A stretch of 38,296 nucleotides of DNA from Streptococcus marimammalium DSM 18627 (GCF_000380045.1 NZ_KB904361.1:1-38296), one strand, 5' to 3'; positions 27,805 through 36,248 are shown, numbered from the stretch's first letter. The notes: a model not told the origin generated them from the sequence alone. Program-made: numbers and translations.

Positions 27805-28851
27805 TCAACTATTCTGCTTATCAAGACTTGCTATCTTTAGGAGCACTAAATCAAAAAGATAATCTTTTTCGTATTTACCAGATTTTATTTGATAATCCGT
27901 ATCAATTAGATAGTAAAGAGTTTTCTTTAAAAAAGTAATCGATAAAACTCTTGAATCTCTAAGAGCAAATCTTATCTGATAAGGATTCACACGACGACCT
28001 AAGTAAAATGATAATTCCTCAATAATTTGACTTTCATCATAACCTTCTTGAAACAATAATTTAACTTGAAGCATTGTTCTTAATTGACTAATCATAATGG
28101 CAATCAATTTGACTTCATCCTCACCTTTAAGAATTAAATCATGAACAAGAAGTCTTGCTTTGTCAATCTCTTTTCTAAGAATAAACTGTGTTAAATCAAA
28201 AATATTATCTTTTAATGTTTTAGGTAAAGCATCAATGATATCTGCATGGCTAATATGACCACTAGATTGATAATATTGTAAAAATAGCAAATTTTTCATC
28301 ATATCATCAAATTGTAAATTTGATGTCATCACTAACTCTTCAAAAACACCTGCCTCAAAAATTAAACCAAGTTGGTGGGCATATTTTTGAAAATAGGTCT
28401 TGAATTCTCTTTCTTTTAAAAAAGTTGCTTCAAAAATGGTAGCATCTCTTTTTAAAAGTTTGACCACGCGCCTTTTACTATCTAGCTTACCAGGCGCCAA
28501 AATAATTAATTTAGTGGCTTCAATAGGATGCTCAAGATAGTTTTCAAATTGTTTAAAAGCTTTTGTGTCTAGATAAGATTTTTTTGACGTTGTGAGGTCA
28601 CTAAAATAATCAAAAATAACAATTTTCTCTTCAGCAAAAAAAGGCAAACTCTCTAGTTCCATTTGTGCATCCTGATAGTTAGCAGTTGATATATCAAAAT
28701 AAGAAATACCTAAATCATTAGCCTGATAATCTAGTTGATCAAACAAAAGTTGTTTCATTTGAGCATATTGTCCTTGGTCATCTCCTGTTAGCACAGTAAT
28801 TAATCCAAGATTATTTTTTGTTATTTTTGCAATTTTTTCTATATCTATCAT
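27805..28851 (-). CDS. holA: DNA polymerase III delta subunit
   Basis: Clamp-loader delta subunit that opens the beta sliding clamp. The 348 residues have the N-terminal AAA+-like fold (ITVLTGDDQGQYAQMKQLL), the EEKIVIFDYFSDL region, ILAPGKLDSKRRVVKLL and the helical collar (LILKGEDEVKLIAIMISQLRT, YQIRFALRDSRVLS). The start ATG at 28851 agrees with homologues. A TATAAT ends 6 nt upstream, and only a weak GGA could act as RBS. Confidence 0.92.
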   Translation of the reverse strand: MIDIEKIAKITKNNLGLITVLTGDDQGQYAQMKQLLFDQLDYQANDLGISYFDISTANYQDAQMELESLPFFAEEKIVIFDYFSDLTTSKKSYLDTKAFKQFENYLEHPIEATKLIILAPGKLDSKRRVVKLLKRDATIFEATFLKEREFKTYFQKYAHQLGLIFEAGVFEELVMTSNLQFDDMMKNLLFLQYYQSSGHISHADIIDALPKTLKDNIFDLTQFILRKEIDKARLLVHDLILKGEDEVKLIAIMISQLRTMLQVKLLFQEGYDESQIIEELSFYLGRRVNPYQIRFALRDSRVLSITFLKKTLYYLIDTDYQIKSGKYEKDYLFDLVLLKIASLDKQNS

Positions 28852-28857
28852 GTTTCC

Positions 28858-28863
28858 ATTATA
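28858..28863 (-). promoter_or_regulatory. holA -10 box very close to the start codon
   Basis: TATAAT (28863-28858, minus) is followed by GGAAAC and then the holA ATG. The implied transcription start coincides with the start codon. The -35 is weak. Confidence 0.55.
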
Positions 28864-29046
28864 TCAAAAATAAGATAATTTAACGATTGTAAATAAAAAT
28901 AAATATTTTTATTTATTGATAACATTAATAGTAACAATAATTTTTCAATATTTTTAATTTATTATTATTTCATTAATATGGACAAATTCAGGAAAAACAT
29001 TAGCTGCTTATGACAGGCTTTAAATAAAAGTATTATCAAACACATT

Positions 29047-29628
29047 TTAAGGCTCTATCAACTGAGCACTAGATAAAATAGTGTTTAATTCTAGTCTTTG
29101 TTTTTCAAAATCTGAAGGATGTGTAGTGAATAAAACGATAGCAACAATATCTGGATTATCATCAAATGTTATGGCATTAAAAAAATAAATAAATTTAGTC
29201 TCATCTTTTACACCACTATAAATAATCTGAGAAATATTATTTTGACCATCTTTCTTTGTTGTGCTCAACGGTTCAACTTCTTCAACATTGCTTCTTTTTG
29301 ACTTAATATCGTCAATATGAAAATTTAAAAGTTTGTCAGCACTATTCAAATTTTCAGAAAAATCACTTAAATGGTAAACCATAACACCCATATAGGTTGT
29401 ATCGTAGATTAGTTGTAAATCAAAAGGGCCATCAGAAAGATCCTTTTGCCATTTTTCATCAGTTGTAAATTGTATCTCATCTCCAAAAGTTATATGTGTT
29501 TTTTGCTTAAGAGTTGTTTCTTCTTTAAGAGTGTCTTTTAATTCTACAGAATTTTGACTTGAACAAGCTACAAAAAATAAGCTAAATAAAATCAAAAAAA
29601 CAATAACTATCATATTCTTTCTTTGCAT
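29047..29628 (-). CDS. Putative lipoprotein, unknown function
   Basis: A 193-residue exported lipoprotein. The signal sequence MQRKNMIVIVFLILFSLFFVACSS has a lipobox FVAC (lipidated C22). The mature part (about 23-193) looks like one alpha/beta domain with FGDEIQFTTDEKWQKDL, YDTTYMGVMVYHL and a late amphipathic helix (DFEKQRLELNTILSSAQLI), resembling the PsbP-like small lipoproteins of Firmicutes only in general shape. RBS TAAGGAG precedes the ATG. It lies between comEC and holA, where several streptococci have no such gene as I recall. Confidence 0.7.
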   Translation of the reverse strand: MQRKNMIVIVFLILFSLFFVACSSQNSVELKDTLKEETTLKQKTHITFGDEIQFTTDEKWQKDLSDGPFDLQLIYDTTYMGVMVYHLSDFSENLNSADKLLNFHIDDIKSKRSNVEEVEPLSTTKKDGQNNISQIIYSGVKDETKFIYFFNAITFDDNPDIVAIVLFTTHPSDFEKQRLELNTILSSAQLIEP

Positions 29629-29776
29629 GGTAAACTCCTTAATGGTCTTATTTTAATTTTAATATAGCATAATTCATCAATTTTTTCTATGTATTTCTTA
29701 TAGATATCGTTATCTTTCTTTATCATTTTTAAAATTTAAAATCACAATTTTTACAAGTCCCTTAATAGAATAAGGT

Positions 29777-29816
29777 TTAAGAAAGGCTTTTCTTAAGTCA
29801 GACTTTATTTTATAAT
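29777..29816 (+). promoter_or_regulatory. Inverted repeat and -10 box of the 29845 gene
   Basis: The inverted repeat TTAAGAAA-GGCT-TTTCTTAA (29777-29796) overlaps the -35 position of a promoter whose TATAAT is at 29811-29816. It may be an operator. The RBS AAAGGAG follows before ATG 29845. Confidence 0.45.
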
Positions 29817-29844
29817 AAACATATCATTATAAAGGAGATTCCTC

Positions 29845-30678
29845 ATGGAAATTATCAAGGACAAAAAAACAATTATCATTTCTGCTCTCTTGTTACTCTT
29901 AGCTGTTTTATTCTTTACCAAGGTTAGCTCAGCGCATCAGATACAAGAACTCAATCAAAACACCATTGCTGCTTTAGATGAGAAAAAAGAAAAAGTCATG
30001 CTCTTAGCCGCAACATCAACAGCTGCCTCTACTGCTATCACACTGATTCCAGGTGATGTTGGTATGCCGCTAGCTGAAAACTTGGCTGACGTTAGCGACT
30101 ATCTACTCGTGGTTATTGGAGCCATCTGGTTACAAAAGTATTTGATTGCAATTGCAGGGATGGTTTCTTTTAAATTCTTTCTACCAGTTGCCTGTTTAGG
30201 CTTGATTATTTATCTCTTCACACGTAAAAAGGTTTTCTTAGAGTTAACCTATAAACTAGCTTTATTTGGACTCTTACTTTTTGGTATTGTTCCAACCAGT
30301 GTAGCTATCTCAAATCATATTGAAACAACTTTTCAAGCGTCCATTCAACAAACCATCGAACAAACTCAGAAAGAAAATGAAAAAATTGACAAAGAATTGG
30401 AAAAAGGAAAGGACAGTGATTGGTTTTCTGGTATAGTGGATACTTTTAAGGGTCAGACAACTAAAATCATCAATAACATGGAAAACAGCCTTAGCAATAT
30501 GATTGATGCCGTTGCTGTTTTCATCGTCACCACTTGTGTCATTCCTGTGCTTGTTTTGCTATCTTTTATCTGGACAATAAACCTCATCTTTGGTTTATCA
30601 ATAAATATGGACATTAGGCAATTTAGCTTAATCGGCAAAAAGATTAGAAACCGTCGGAAAGTAAGGAGCGAGTTATAA
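29845..30678 (+). CDS. Multi-pass membrane protein, unknown function
   Basis: A 277-residue protein with an N-terminal hydrophobic segment (IIISALLLLLAVLFFTKVSSA, possibly a cleavable signal), a Ser/Thr/Ala segment, two or three central membrane helices (about 90-155), a charged extracytoplasmic or cytoplasmic loop with coiled-coil character (QTQKENEKIDKELEKGKDSD) and a C-terminal helix pair (about 225-255), ending in a basic tail (KKIRNRRKVRSEL). I know related hypothetical proteins in streptococci but no function. It is the only plus-strand gene between nagB/queA and plsC/trmN6, is flanked by its own promoter and terminator, and may be a transferred insertion between comEC and holA. Confidence 0.65.
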   Translation: MEIIKDKKTIIISALLLLLAVLFFTKVSSAHQIQELNQNTIAALDEKKEKVMLLAATSTAASTAITLIPGDVGMPLAENLADVSDYLLVVIGAIWLQKYLIAIAGMVSFKFFLPVACLGLIIYLFTRKKVFLELTYKLALFGLLLFGIVPTSVAISNHIETTFQASIQQTIEQTQKENEKIDKELEKGKDSDWFSGIVDTFKGQTTKIINNMENSLSNMIDAVAVFIVTTCVIPVLVLLSFIWTINLIFGLSINMDIRQFSLIGKKIRNRRKVRSEL

Positions 30679-30681
30679 CAA

Positions 30682-30708
30682 AAAGTTGGGGTAACCCAAC
30701 TTTTTTTT
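30682..30708 (+). terminator. Terminator of the 29845 membrane-protein gene
   Basis: AAAGTTGGG-GTAA-CCCAACTTT followed by further T on the plus strand, right after the stop. Confidence 0.85.
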
Positions 30709-30776
30709 GAAACAGTGAAAAATGAATTTTTTGTTAAATAACAATAGAATCACCAAACTTTTAAACTTTAAAATCC

Positions 30777-33008
30777 TCATCTGACTGTTTCAACGGTCCA
30801 TTGGTTAATCCCTTTAAAACGAATGGCACCATTAGTATCTGTTCTCAGCACACTAATGTTTTCTTCTTGAAAGCGCTCCAGAGTTTCTTGATTTGGGTGG
30901 TGATAACGATTGTTGGCTCCTGCTGAGATGAGTGCTACTGAGGGTGAAAGAGCTTTTAAAAAAGCTGGCGTAGAACTGCCTGAACTGCCATGATGTCCTG
31001 CTTTTAAGATATCAACTTTTAAATCAGGATAGTGTTTTAGGAGGTCTTCTTCGCCTTCTCTTTCCAAATCACCAGTGAATAGAAAACTTTTGTTCAATAA
31101 TTTACCGTATAATACGATGGAATCATTGTTTTTGCCATCACCAAGCTGATAAGGATATAGAACTTGGAGCTGACTGTTCATGATTGGTAACGTATCTCCT
31201 GCTTTTATAACACGAACATTGGCATCCATAGCTTTCAAGCGATTGAGAAAGTGTTGATTTGTCAGACTTCCCTCACTGACCAGAACTTCTCCAATCGTAA
31301 AATCGTTGGCAATTATCTCCATATCGCCAATATGGTCTGTGTCGGTATGGGTCAAAACGAGCTGATCAATTCTACTAACTCCTCTACTTTTCAGATAGGG
31401 AAGCAGAGTCCTTTCAGCATTTGACACACTGTATTTTTTCTGCCATGTTTCTTTAGGTAAAAAATCAAGTTTACCACCCACATCTATCAACATTGTTTTT
31501 CCTGTCATATCTCTGATAAAAAGACTATCTCCTTGACCAATATCAACCACAGTTACCTCATTTTCAAAAGGGTGTTTGATGTTAATAAAAACAAGAGATA
31601 GCCCCAAAACGATCCAGACAACTACTTTTTTCTGGTGCCGATAGTCATATAAAAGAACCAATCCAAGAATTAATAGGAGTAACTGTATCAAGTTTGGACT
31701 TCCAAAAATCAAGGGCTGTCCTAAGATTTGACTAAGTGCTGTAATCATCCTTTCTAACAAGATAAAAAATGGATTGAAAAAAACGAGCGGCAACACTGGT
31801 TGCACTAAAAAAGCAATTGATAAGAGGGGCAGTAAAAATACATCAAATAAAAGGGCAAAACAAGCTGTTAGGATAATCGAAAAAGGTTGAAAACCAGAAA
31901 AAAACCAGATTAAAAGAGGAAGAATTCCTAGTGAAATACTTAAACTTTTAAAGACTCTCTGCCGTAAAGGACTTTTGCTTTCAACATTAATTGCACTAAT
32001 AATAAATGCAAAGGAAAAACTAAGGACTCCACCAGTGGTTTGTAAAAAAAAGGGCATCAAAATAATACAAACCATGAATGTGAACGCAAAATTATCTAGT
32101 CCTTTAACTTGCCATTTTGATAGTAGGGCTTGAATTAGGCTACGAATGACTGAAACTGAAAAACCTGTTAACCCAGCGTAGATAAAGGAGAAAACAGTTT
32201 GTAGGACGAGCAAGTGTTCCTGACAAATGCCTAGTCTGAGGAAAAATTTTCTAAAATAGCCAAGGAAAAAACCAACCTGCATACCTGATAAGGCAAACAA
32301 ATGAATAATCCCCAGACTGCTGTATAAACTAGTCATTTCGGCAAATTCCTTGTCCAGATAACCAAACAAAAGCCCCGTCATATAGTGTTTCATAGGAGCA
32401 GGAAAGTTAGTTTGAATCATAACAATAGCGCGTCGCCTCAACATTGCAAGATACTCCAAAGGATTTCTTGCTTGAACCGTTTTAATTGCTTTTAACTCTT
32501 TGATATAAACAGTTTGATAGATGCCTTGAGTCTTTAAATAGTGTTGGTAGTTAAATCCTTTAAAATTACGTTGAGGAGTGGCTTTTTGCGTCTCTCCATC
32601 TACCGATAATAGAAGAGGTTGACTATTCTTAGCAAAAAAGCTTTTCTCTTTTTGACTTTTCAACTGGTAGAAAACTTGATAGGTCTGACCATTAAAACGA
32701 CCTTTGAAACTCAGTTGATCACCATTAATAACAAGGCTATCAGTAATCATCTGAACTTCTGTTACTTGTCTTAGTGCTTCTTTTGACTGAAACTCACTTT
32801 GTTGTTTAATAAATAGAAAAAAACAAAAGAAGAGGCTTAAGAAAAGCCCTGTTTTAAAAATCGTTTTTCTAGAATACTGTTTGACTAGACAAAAAAGGCT
32901 TAGTAAAAACCATGCCAAAAGAAGGTAGGAAAAGAAAAAAACGTTAAAATAGAGTAAAACTATTAAAAAAGCCAAATATATTGGCTTAAGAGGAAACCAC
33001 TTAATCAA
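30777..33008 (-). CDS. comEC: Competence DNA-uptake channel protein ComEC
   Basis: A 743-residue polytopic membrane protein that forms the channel for single-stranded DNA import. Order: N-terminal membrane helices and a soluble OB-like DUF4131 region (about 1-170), the Competence domain with multiple helices (about 200-460, MTGLLFGYLDKEF, HLFALSGMQVGFFLGY), then a C-terminal metallo-beta-lactamase domain (about 485-743) with VVDIGQGDSLFI, LTHTDTDHIGD and KAGHHGSSGSS. The HxDxDH zinc motif here is His-Thr-Asp-Thr-Asp-His, and the domain looks intact, so it could be the nuclease. It overlaps comEA by 8 bp and is read from the same ComX promoter. Confidence 0.95.
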   Translation of the reverse strand: MIKWFPLKPIYLAFLIVLLYFNVFFFSYLLLAWFLLSLFCLVKQYSRKTIFKTGLFLSLFFCFFLFIKQQSEFQSKEALRQVTEVQMITDSLVINGDQLSFKGRFNGQTYQVFYQLKSQKEKSFFAKNSQPLLLSVDGETQKATPQRNFKGFNYQHYLKTQGIYQTVYIKELKAIKTVQARNPLEYLAMLRRRAIVMIQTNFPAPMKHYMTGLLFGYLDKEFAEMTSLYSSLGIIHLFALSGMQVGFFLGYFRKFFLRLGICQEHLLVLQTVFSFIYAGLTGFSVSVIRSLIQALLSKWQVKGLDNFAFTFMVCIILMPFFLQTTGGVLSFSFAFIISAINVESKSPLRQRVFKSLSISLGILPLLIWFFSGFQPFSIILTACFALLFDVFLLPLLSIAFLVQPVLPLVFFNPFFILLERMITALSQILGQPLIFGSPNLIQLLLLILGLVLLYDYRHQKKVVVWIVLGLSLVFINIKHPFENEVTVVDIGQGDSLFIRDMTGKTMLIDVGGKLDFLPKETWQKKYSVSNAERTLLPYLKSRGVSRIDQLVLTHTDTDHIGDMEIIANDFTIGEVLVSEGSLTNQHFLNRLKAMDANVRVIKAGDTLPIMNSQLQVLYPYQLGDGKNNDSIVLYGKLLNKSFLFTGDLEREGEEDLLKHYPDLKVDILKAGHHGSSGSSTPAFLKALSPSVALISAGANNRYHHPNQETLERFQEENISVLRTDTNGAIRFKGINQWTVETVR

Positions 33009-33621
33009 AACTCACCACTTCTTTTAATTGATTAATCATTTTTTCACCAATTCCACTGACATTTTTTAAGTCATCAAGAGAACTAAAAGTGCCGTTTGCT
33101 TCTCGGTAATCAAGGATATCTTGCGCTCTTTTTTGACCTATACCTGAAAGACTTTTTAACTCCTCCAAACTAGCCGTATTAAGGTTAACTTTCCCATTTT
33201 CTTTTGACTTAGTTTCTGGTGTGATAACACTGATATTTTCACCCTGACTAGCAACATAAACTACTTGCTCATCTATCAATTTTTCAGCAAGATTGATTGA
33301 TTTTTTATCAGCAGTTTCTAAAAAACCACCTGCTTTATTGATTAAATCATTGATACGACTACCACTAGGCATTTGATAGACACCTTCTTTAAGGACTGCA
33401 CCTTTTAAATCGATGGTCACTTCTTGAGGAGGATTTTCTGAGCCACTGACTTCAGTTGTGGTTGTCTCTTGTGTCACGGGTGTTTCAAGAAATTCGGCTT
33501 GTGTCGTTTCTTTTTCAGGCATCATCATAGGGATAATCACACTGAGTGCTAAAACCACAATAATAGCTACTAAAATTGCCACTATTTTATTTTCTTTGAA
33601 TTTTTCAATCATTGATTCCAT
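33001..33621 (-). CDS. comEA: Competence DNA receptor ComEA
   Basis: A membrane-anchored double-stranded DNA receptor of 206 residues. A TM anchor lies at about 13-33 (VAILVAIIVVLALSVIIPMM), then a Thr/Glu-rich linker. An SLBB-like region follows (VTIDLKGAVLKEGVYQMPSG, DLINKAGGFLETADKKSI), and the C-terminal helix-hairpin-helix DNA-binding pair is at about 142-205 (NLNTASLEELKSLSGIGQKR, FSSLDDLKNVSGIGEKMIN). A perfect ComX box lies 20 nt before the ATG, and comEC overlaps its end. Confidence 0.94.
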   Translation of the reverse strand: MESMIEKFKENKIVAILVAIIVVLALSVIIPMMMPEKETTQAEFLETPVTQETTTTEVSGSENPPQEVTIDLKGAVLKEGVYQMPSGSRINDLINKAGGFLETADKKSINLAEKLIDEQVVYVASQGENISVITPETKSKENGKVNLNTASLEELKSLSGIGQKRAQDILDYREANGTFSSLDDLKNVSGIGEKMINQLKEVVSFD

Positions 33622-33640
33622 ACATCACCTCTTACCTCAT

Positions 33641-33648
33641 TATTCGTA
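33641..33648 (-). promoter_or_regulatory. ComX (SigX) box upstream of comEA
   Basis: An exact TACGAATA (33648-33641, minus) followed by ATGAGGTAAGAGG. This is the late-competence promoter of comEA-comEC. Confidence 0.88.
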
Positions 33649-33650
33649 AA

Positions 33651-33677
33651 TAAAAAAACTTTCCCGATAAGGAAAAG
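33651..33677 (-). terminator. Terminator of plsC, just before the comEA ComX box
   Basis: On the minus strand CTTTTCC-TTATC-GGGAAAG is followed by seven T, and the ComX box starts only a few bases later. Confidence 0.75.
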
Positions 33678-33679
33678 CT

Positions 33680-34420
33680 TTATTTGAAATGTTTTTCTGG
33701 GTCCCAAACGAAACTACCAATCAAGCTAAATAAAAAAGTGCAAATCACAATAACCAAAGCAATCAAAGCAAAAGGAACTCTAAAAAGATAAGTTAGGGGA
33801 TTAATTCTCTTATTGTTGTGAAGTGGTCTAGTTTCTTCGTCTAAGCGATCAAACTCATTTTGAATACGACTAGCAACTTCTTTTAACCCTTCGTCATCTA
33901 AACGTTTGATGTCTGACACATCAATCGGATTCCCAAAATTAACATCGATGCGATCTCCTTTAAGCAAATCTTTAAAATGCATTGGTCCTTGATAAACAGC
34001 TGGCATGATTCTTACCTTGGCCATTTTGGCAATGGCTGCCACTCCACCTTTAATCTCAGTTGAATGACGGCTCCCACTCGGAAACATCATGAGCGAACGT
34101 TGACTGTTTTTCAACATTTTAATCGGGTAACGAATGGCTTTTTGACCAGGATTTTCACGGTCAACTGGAAAGGCACCACACATTCTAATCCACCAACTAA
34201 TCAAACGATTTTCAAAGAGTTCTTTTTTTGCCATAAAAATGAACTGTTTTGGACGAGCGGCAAAAGCCATATAAACGGGATCCCACCATGTTCTATGAGG
34301 GGCGACAAAAATATAGTTTTCTTTTTGGTCAATAATCTTGTCTTGGTTGTGGTAATGAGCATTACCATTAACAATCCATAACAAAAAAACAACTAAGCCA
34401 CGTAGGTAAGTATAAAACAC
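33680..34420 (-). CDS. plsC: 1-acyl-sn-glycerol-3-phosphate acyltransferase
   Basis: A membrane-bound enzyme that acylates lysophosphatidic acid to phosphatidic acid in phospholipid synthesis. The 246 residues include the catalytic HX4D motif in APHRTWWDPVYMAF, a substrate-binding motif MMFPSGSRHSTEIKGG (FPEGTRS family, here with Ser-Gly-Ser), and a C-terminal TM segment (LFRVPFALIALVIVICTFLFSLIG). The GTG start at 34420 has AAGGAG upstream. It diverges from trmN6, with overlapping promoters, and ends at its own terminator before comEA. Confidence 0.93.
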   Translation of the reverse strand: MFYTYLRGLVVFLLWIVNGNAHYHNQDKIIDQKENYIFVAPHRTWWDPVYMAFAARPKQFIFMAKKELFENRLISWWIRMCGAFPVDRENPGQKAIRYPIKMLKNSQRSLMMFPSGSRHSTEIKGGVAAIAKMAKVRIMPAVYQGPMHFKDLLKGDRIDVNFGNPIDVSDIKRLDDEGLKEVASRIQNEFDRLDEETRPLHNNKRINPLTYLFRVPFALIALVIVICTFLFSLIGSFVWDPEKHFK

Positions 34421-34442
34421 GTTAAACTCTCCTTAAATTTTA

Positions 34443-34458
34443 TGCTATAATTATAACA
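34443..34458. promoter_or_regulatory. Overlapping divergent extended -10 elements of trmN6 and plsC
   Basis: The palindrome TATAATTATA (34446-34455) provides TATAAT on both strands (plus 34446-34451; minus 34455-34450). Each is preceded by TG one base upstream (TGC and TGT), i.e. an extended -10. The plus-strand box ends 6 nt before the trmN6 ATG. Confidence 0.65.
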
Positions 34459-35204
34459 TGAAATCAGTAAATCTAAAAGAAATGGAACGCATCGATCAAT
34501 TATTTTCAACAGATGTCAAAATCATTCAAAACAAAGACGTTTTTAGCTATTCGATTGATAGTGTTTTGCTAGCTCGTTTCCCAAAATTTCCCAGTCGTGG
34601 CTTAATTGTTGATTTGTGTAGTGGCAATGGGGCTGTAGGCTTATTTGCCTCCACAAAAACACGCGCCAAAATTGTTGAAATCGAGCTTCAAGAACGTTTG
34701 GCTGAAATGGCTCAACGCTCAATTTTGTTAAACGACTTGGAAGAGCAAGTGACAATGATTAATGATGATTTGAAAAATCTTTTAAACTATGTGCCTAGAT
34801 CTCAGGTGGATCTTATCTTATGCAATCCCCCTTATTTTAAGGCAAGCAACACGTCTAAAAAGAATCTGAGCGAACATTATTTACTGGCAAGACATGAAAT
34901 CACAACCAATCTGGCTGAGATTTGTGAGGTGAGTCGTCACGCCTTAAAAAGTAACGGTCGCTTAGCTATGGTTCATCGACCCGACCGTTTTTTAGAAATT
35001 CTTGAAACCTTGAAGACATATAACTTGGCGCCAAAGCGTGTTCAGTTTGTTCACCCAAAAGCAGGAAAAGAAGCCAATATGCTCTTAATTGAAGCCATTA
35101 AGGATGGGTCAATTGAGGGGTTAAAAATCCTACCACCTCTAATTGTTCACAAAGACAATGGTGACTATACCAAAGAAATTTTTGAGATATACTATGGTCA
35201 ATAA
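34458..35204 (+). CDS. trmN6: tRNA1(Val) adenine-37 N6-methyltransferase
   Basis: A 248-residue class I methyltransferase of the YfiC/TrmN6 family that modifies A37 of tRNA-Val. The SAM motif is [14 protein letters not shown], the acidic loop [14 protein letters not shown], and the N6-adenine signature ILCNPPYF. It starts at the ATG 34458 without a clear Shine-Dalgarno, 6 nt after a -10 box. The GIY-YIG gene begins inside its last codons, an arrangement common in streptococci. Confidence 0.92.
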   Translation: MKSVNLKEMERIDQLFSTDVKIIQNKDVFSYSIDSVLLARFPKFPSRGLIVDLCSGNGAVGLFASTKTRAKIVEIELQERLAEMAQRSILLNDLEEQVTMINDDLKNLLNYVPRSQVDLILCNPPYFKASNTSKKNLSEHYLLARHEITTNLAEICEVSRHALKSNGRLAMVHRPDRFLEILETLKTYNLAPKRVQFVHPKAGKEANMLLIEAIKDGSIEGLKILPPLIVHKDNGDYTKEIFEIYYGQ

Positions 35205-35469
35205 AACAAAAGCTTTTATCTACGTACTAAAATGTTCTGACGGAACGCTTTATACAGGATATACCACAGATGTAAAAAAACGCTTAGCCACTCATAATGC
35301 CGGTAAAGGCGCAAAATACACTAAACAACGCTTGCCGGTTAAACTTATCTATCAAGAAGAATTCGCCTCAAAAAGTGAAGCTATGAGTGCTGAAAGCTAC
35401 TTCAAACAAAAAACTCGGCAAGAAAAACTAAACTATATTGCTCAACACTCAAAATTGAACGAGGATTGA
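35194..35469 (+). CDS. GIY-YIG nuclease superfamily protein (YhbQ/YazA-like)
   Basis: A 91-residue stand-alone GIY-YIG domain. [17 protein letters not shown] carries the paired YV..YTG strands, followed by [19 protein letters not shown] (catalytic Arg/His region) and [17 protein letters not shown] (catalytic Glu). Cellular role unclear; related proteins are suspected in DNA repair or mobile-DNA processing. I start at ATG 35194, which overlaps trmN6 by 11 bp, rather than at 35143 inside trmN6. Confidence 0.88.
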   Translation: MVNKTKAFIYVLKCSDGTLYTGYTTDVKKRLATHNAGKGAKYTKQRLPVKLIYQEEFASKSEAMSAESYFKQKTRQEKLNYIAQHSKLNED

Positions 35470-35525
35470 TGGAGACAAGGTGCCTTTGTCTTATAGTGTT
35501 TGTAACTATCTATCTAAAATAACAA

Positions 35526-35548
35526 AAAAACGCTAGTCTAGCGTTTTT
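35526..35548. terminator. Bidirectional terminator between the GIY-YIG gene and the lipase operon
   Basis: AAAAACGCTA-GTC-TAGCGTTTTT is a perfect 10-bp stem with T-runs on both strands. It serves the convergent transcription units on both sides. Confidence 0.9.
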
Positions 35549-35575
35549 CTTTGTCGTCATAAAACGTTTCTTTTA

Positions 35576-35869
35576 TTAAATGATGCTATCATATTTTTTT
35601 AATTTTTCAGATAGGAGTGTCTCTAATTTATTCCTAACCTCACCTTTAATGGCTGTATCTAGTTGGCCTTTGATGGCTTCAATATTATTTTTAGTCGTAT
35701 TTGAACTATTTTCAGTGTTCGTTTTAAAGTTTTCTTTTTCTTTTTTTCTACTCTGCTTAGCCAAACGAGATTCTGTTACAATACGAGCTATTTCTACATC
35801 TCGACGAATTTGTTTTAAAACTAACTCATATTCGTCGAAGTCAAAGGAATAGTAATCATTCATTATCAT
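35576..35869 (-). CDS. Small helical protein, probable T7SS toxin partner
   Basis: Last gene of the four-gene lipase operon. It has 97 residues from the third in-frame codon (ATG 35869, 7 nt after AAAGGAG); the ATG at 35875 is only 1 nt from the RBS. It is highly charged and predicted helical: an acidic aromatic N-terminus (NDYYSFDFDEYELVLKQ), a Lys/Glu-rich middle, then helices with a TTKNN turn. No signal peptide. The size, helicity and location are like the WXG100-like or Lap/TlaA partners that pair with LXG-type toxins for T7 export, but I cannot assign a family from the sequence alone. It overlaps the preceding gene by 14 bp. Confidence 0.55.
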   Translation of the reverse strand: MIMNDYYSFDFDEYELVLKQIRRDVEIARIVTESRLAKQSRKKEKENFKTNTENSSNTTKNNIEAIKGQLDTAIKGEVRNKLETLLSEKLKKYDSII

Positions 35870-36248
35870 TGGCATACTCCTTTCTTAATGTTTTAAGCTC
35901 AATTTCCATTTGATTTTTTGACTGTTGGAACTTTCTCTTTGCCAGTTCTCTTTCTTCTTCTAACTGATGGTATTGTCTTTTAAATTGACTGTCTGATTCT
36001 GACAAGAGGTGTTCCATTTTATTAAAAAAATCAATAGCTTCACTTAGTGGTATAGATAAACGGTTTAAGGTTTGGGTCATCTTTTCTTTTTCTTCTTGAA
36101 CCATTTGATGAAGTATAAATCTTCTGTATTCAAGATTTTCTTCTTTTTCTTGATATCTTTTCTTTTGTGTGTAATAGGTTGTTTCTTCAGCTTCTAATGC
36201 TATTTCTTTTTGACGAATGTCACTAATATCTATAGTTTTTCTTGCCAT
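35856..36248 (-). CDS. Coiled-coil protein, DUF3958-like T7SS partner
   Basis: A 130-residue, almost wholly alpha-helical, Glu/Lys/Gln-rich protein with heptad-like patterning across residues 10-125. It has no membrane segment or signal. Length and composition resemble DUF3958 proteins, small chaperone/targeting partners encoded with LXG toxins (LapB-type) and with TslA (TlaA-type); this family call is from recall. The ATG at 36248 lies inside the end of the lipase gene (19-bp overlap) with AGGAG about 10 nt upstream, implying coupled synthesis with the toxin. Confidence 0.6.
   Translation of the reverse strand: MARKTIDISDIRQKEIALEAEETTYYTQKKRYQEKEENLEYRRFILHQMVQEEKEKMTQTLNRLSIPLSEAIDFFNKMEHLLSESDSQFKRQYHQLEEERELAKRKFQQSKNQMEIELKTLRKEYANDNE

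Noticed and set aside
35464..35490. Weak hairpin AGACAAGG/CTTTGTCT right after the GIY-YIG gene
   Set aside because: Imperfect and without a T-run; the strong bidirectional terminator at 35526-35548 explains termination better.
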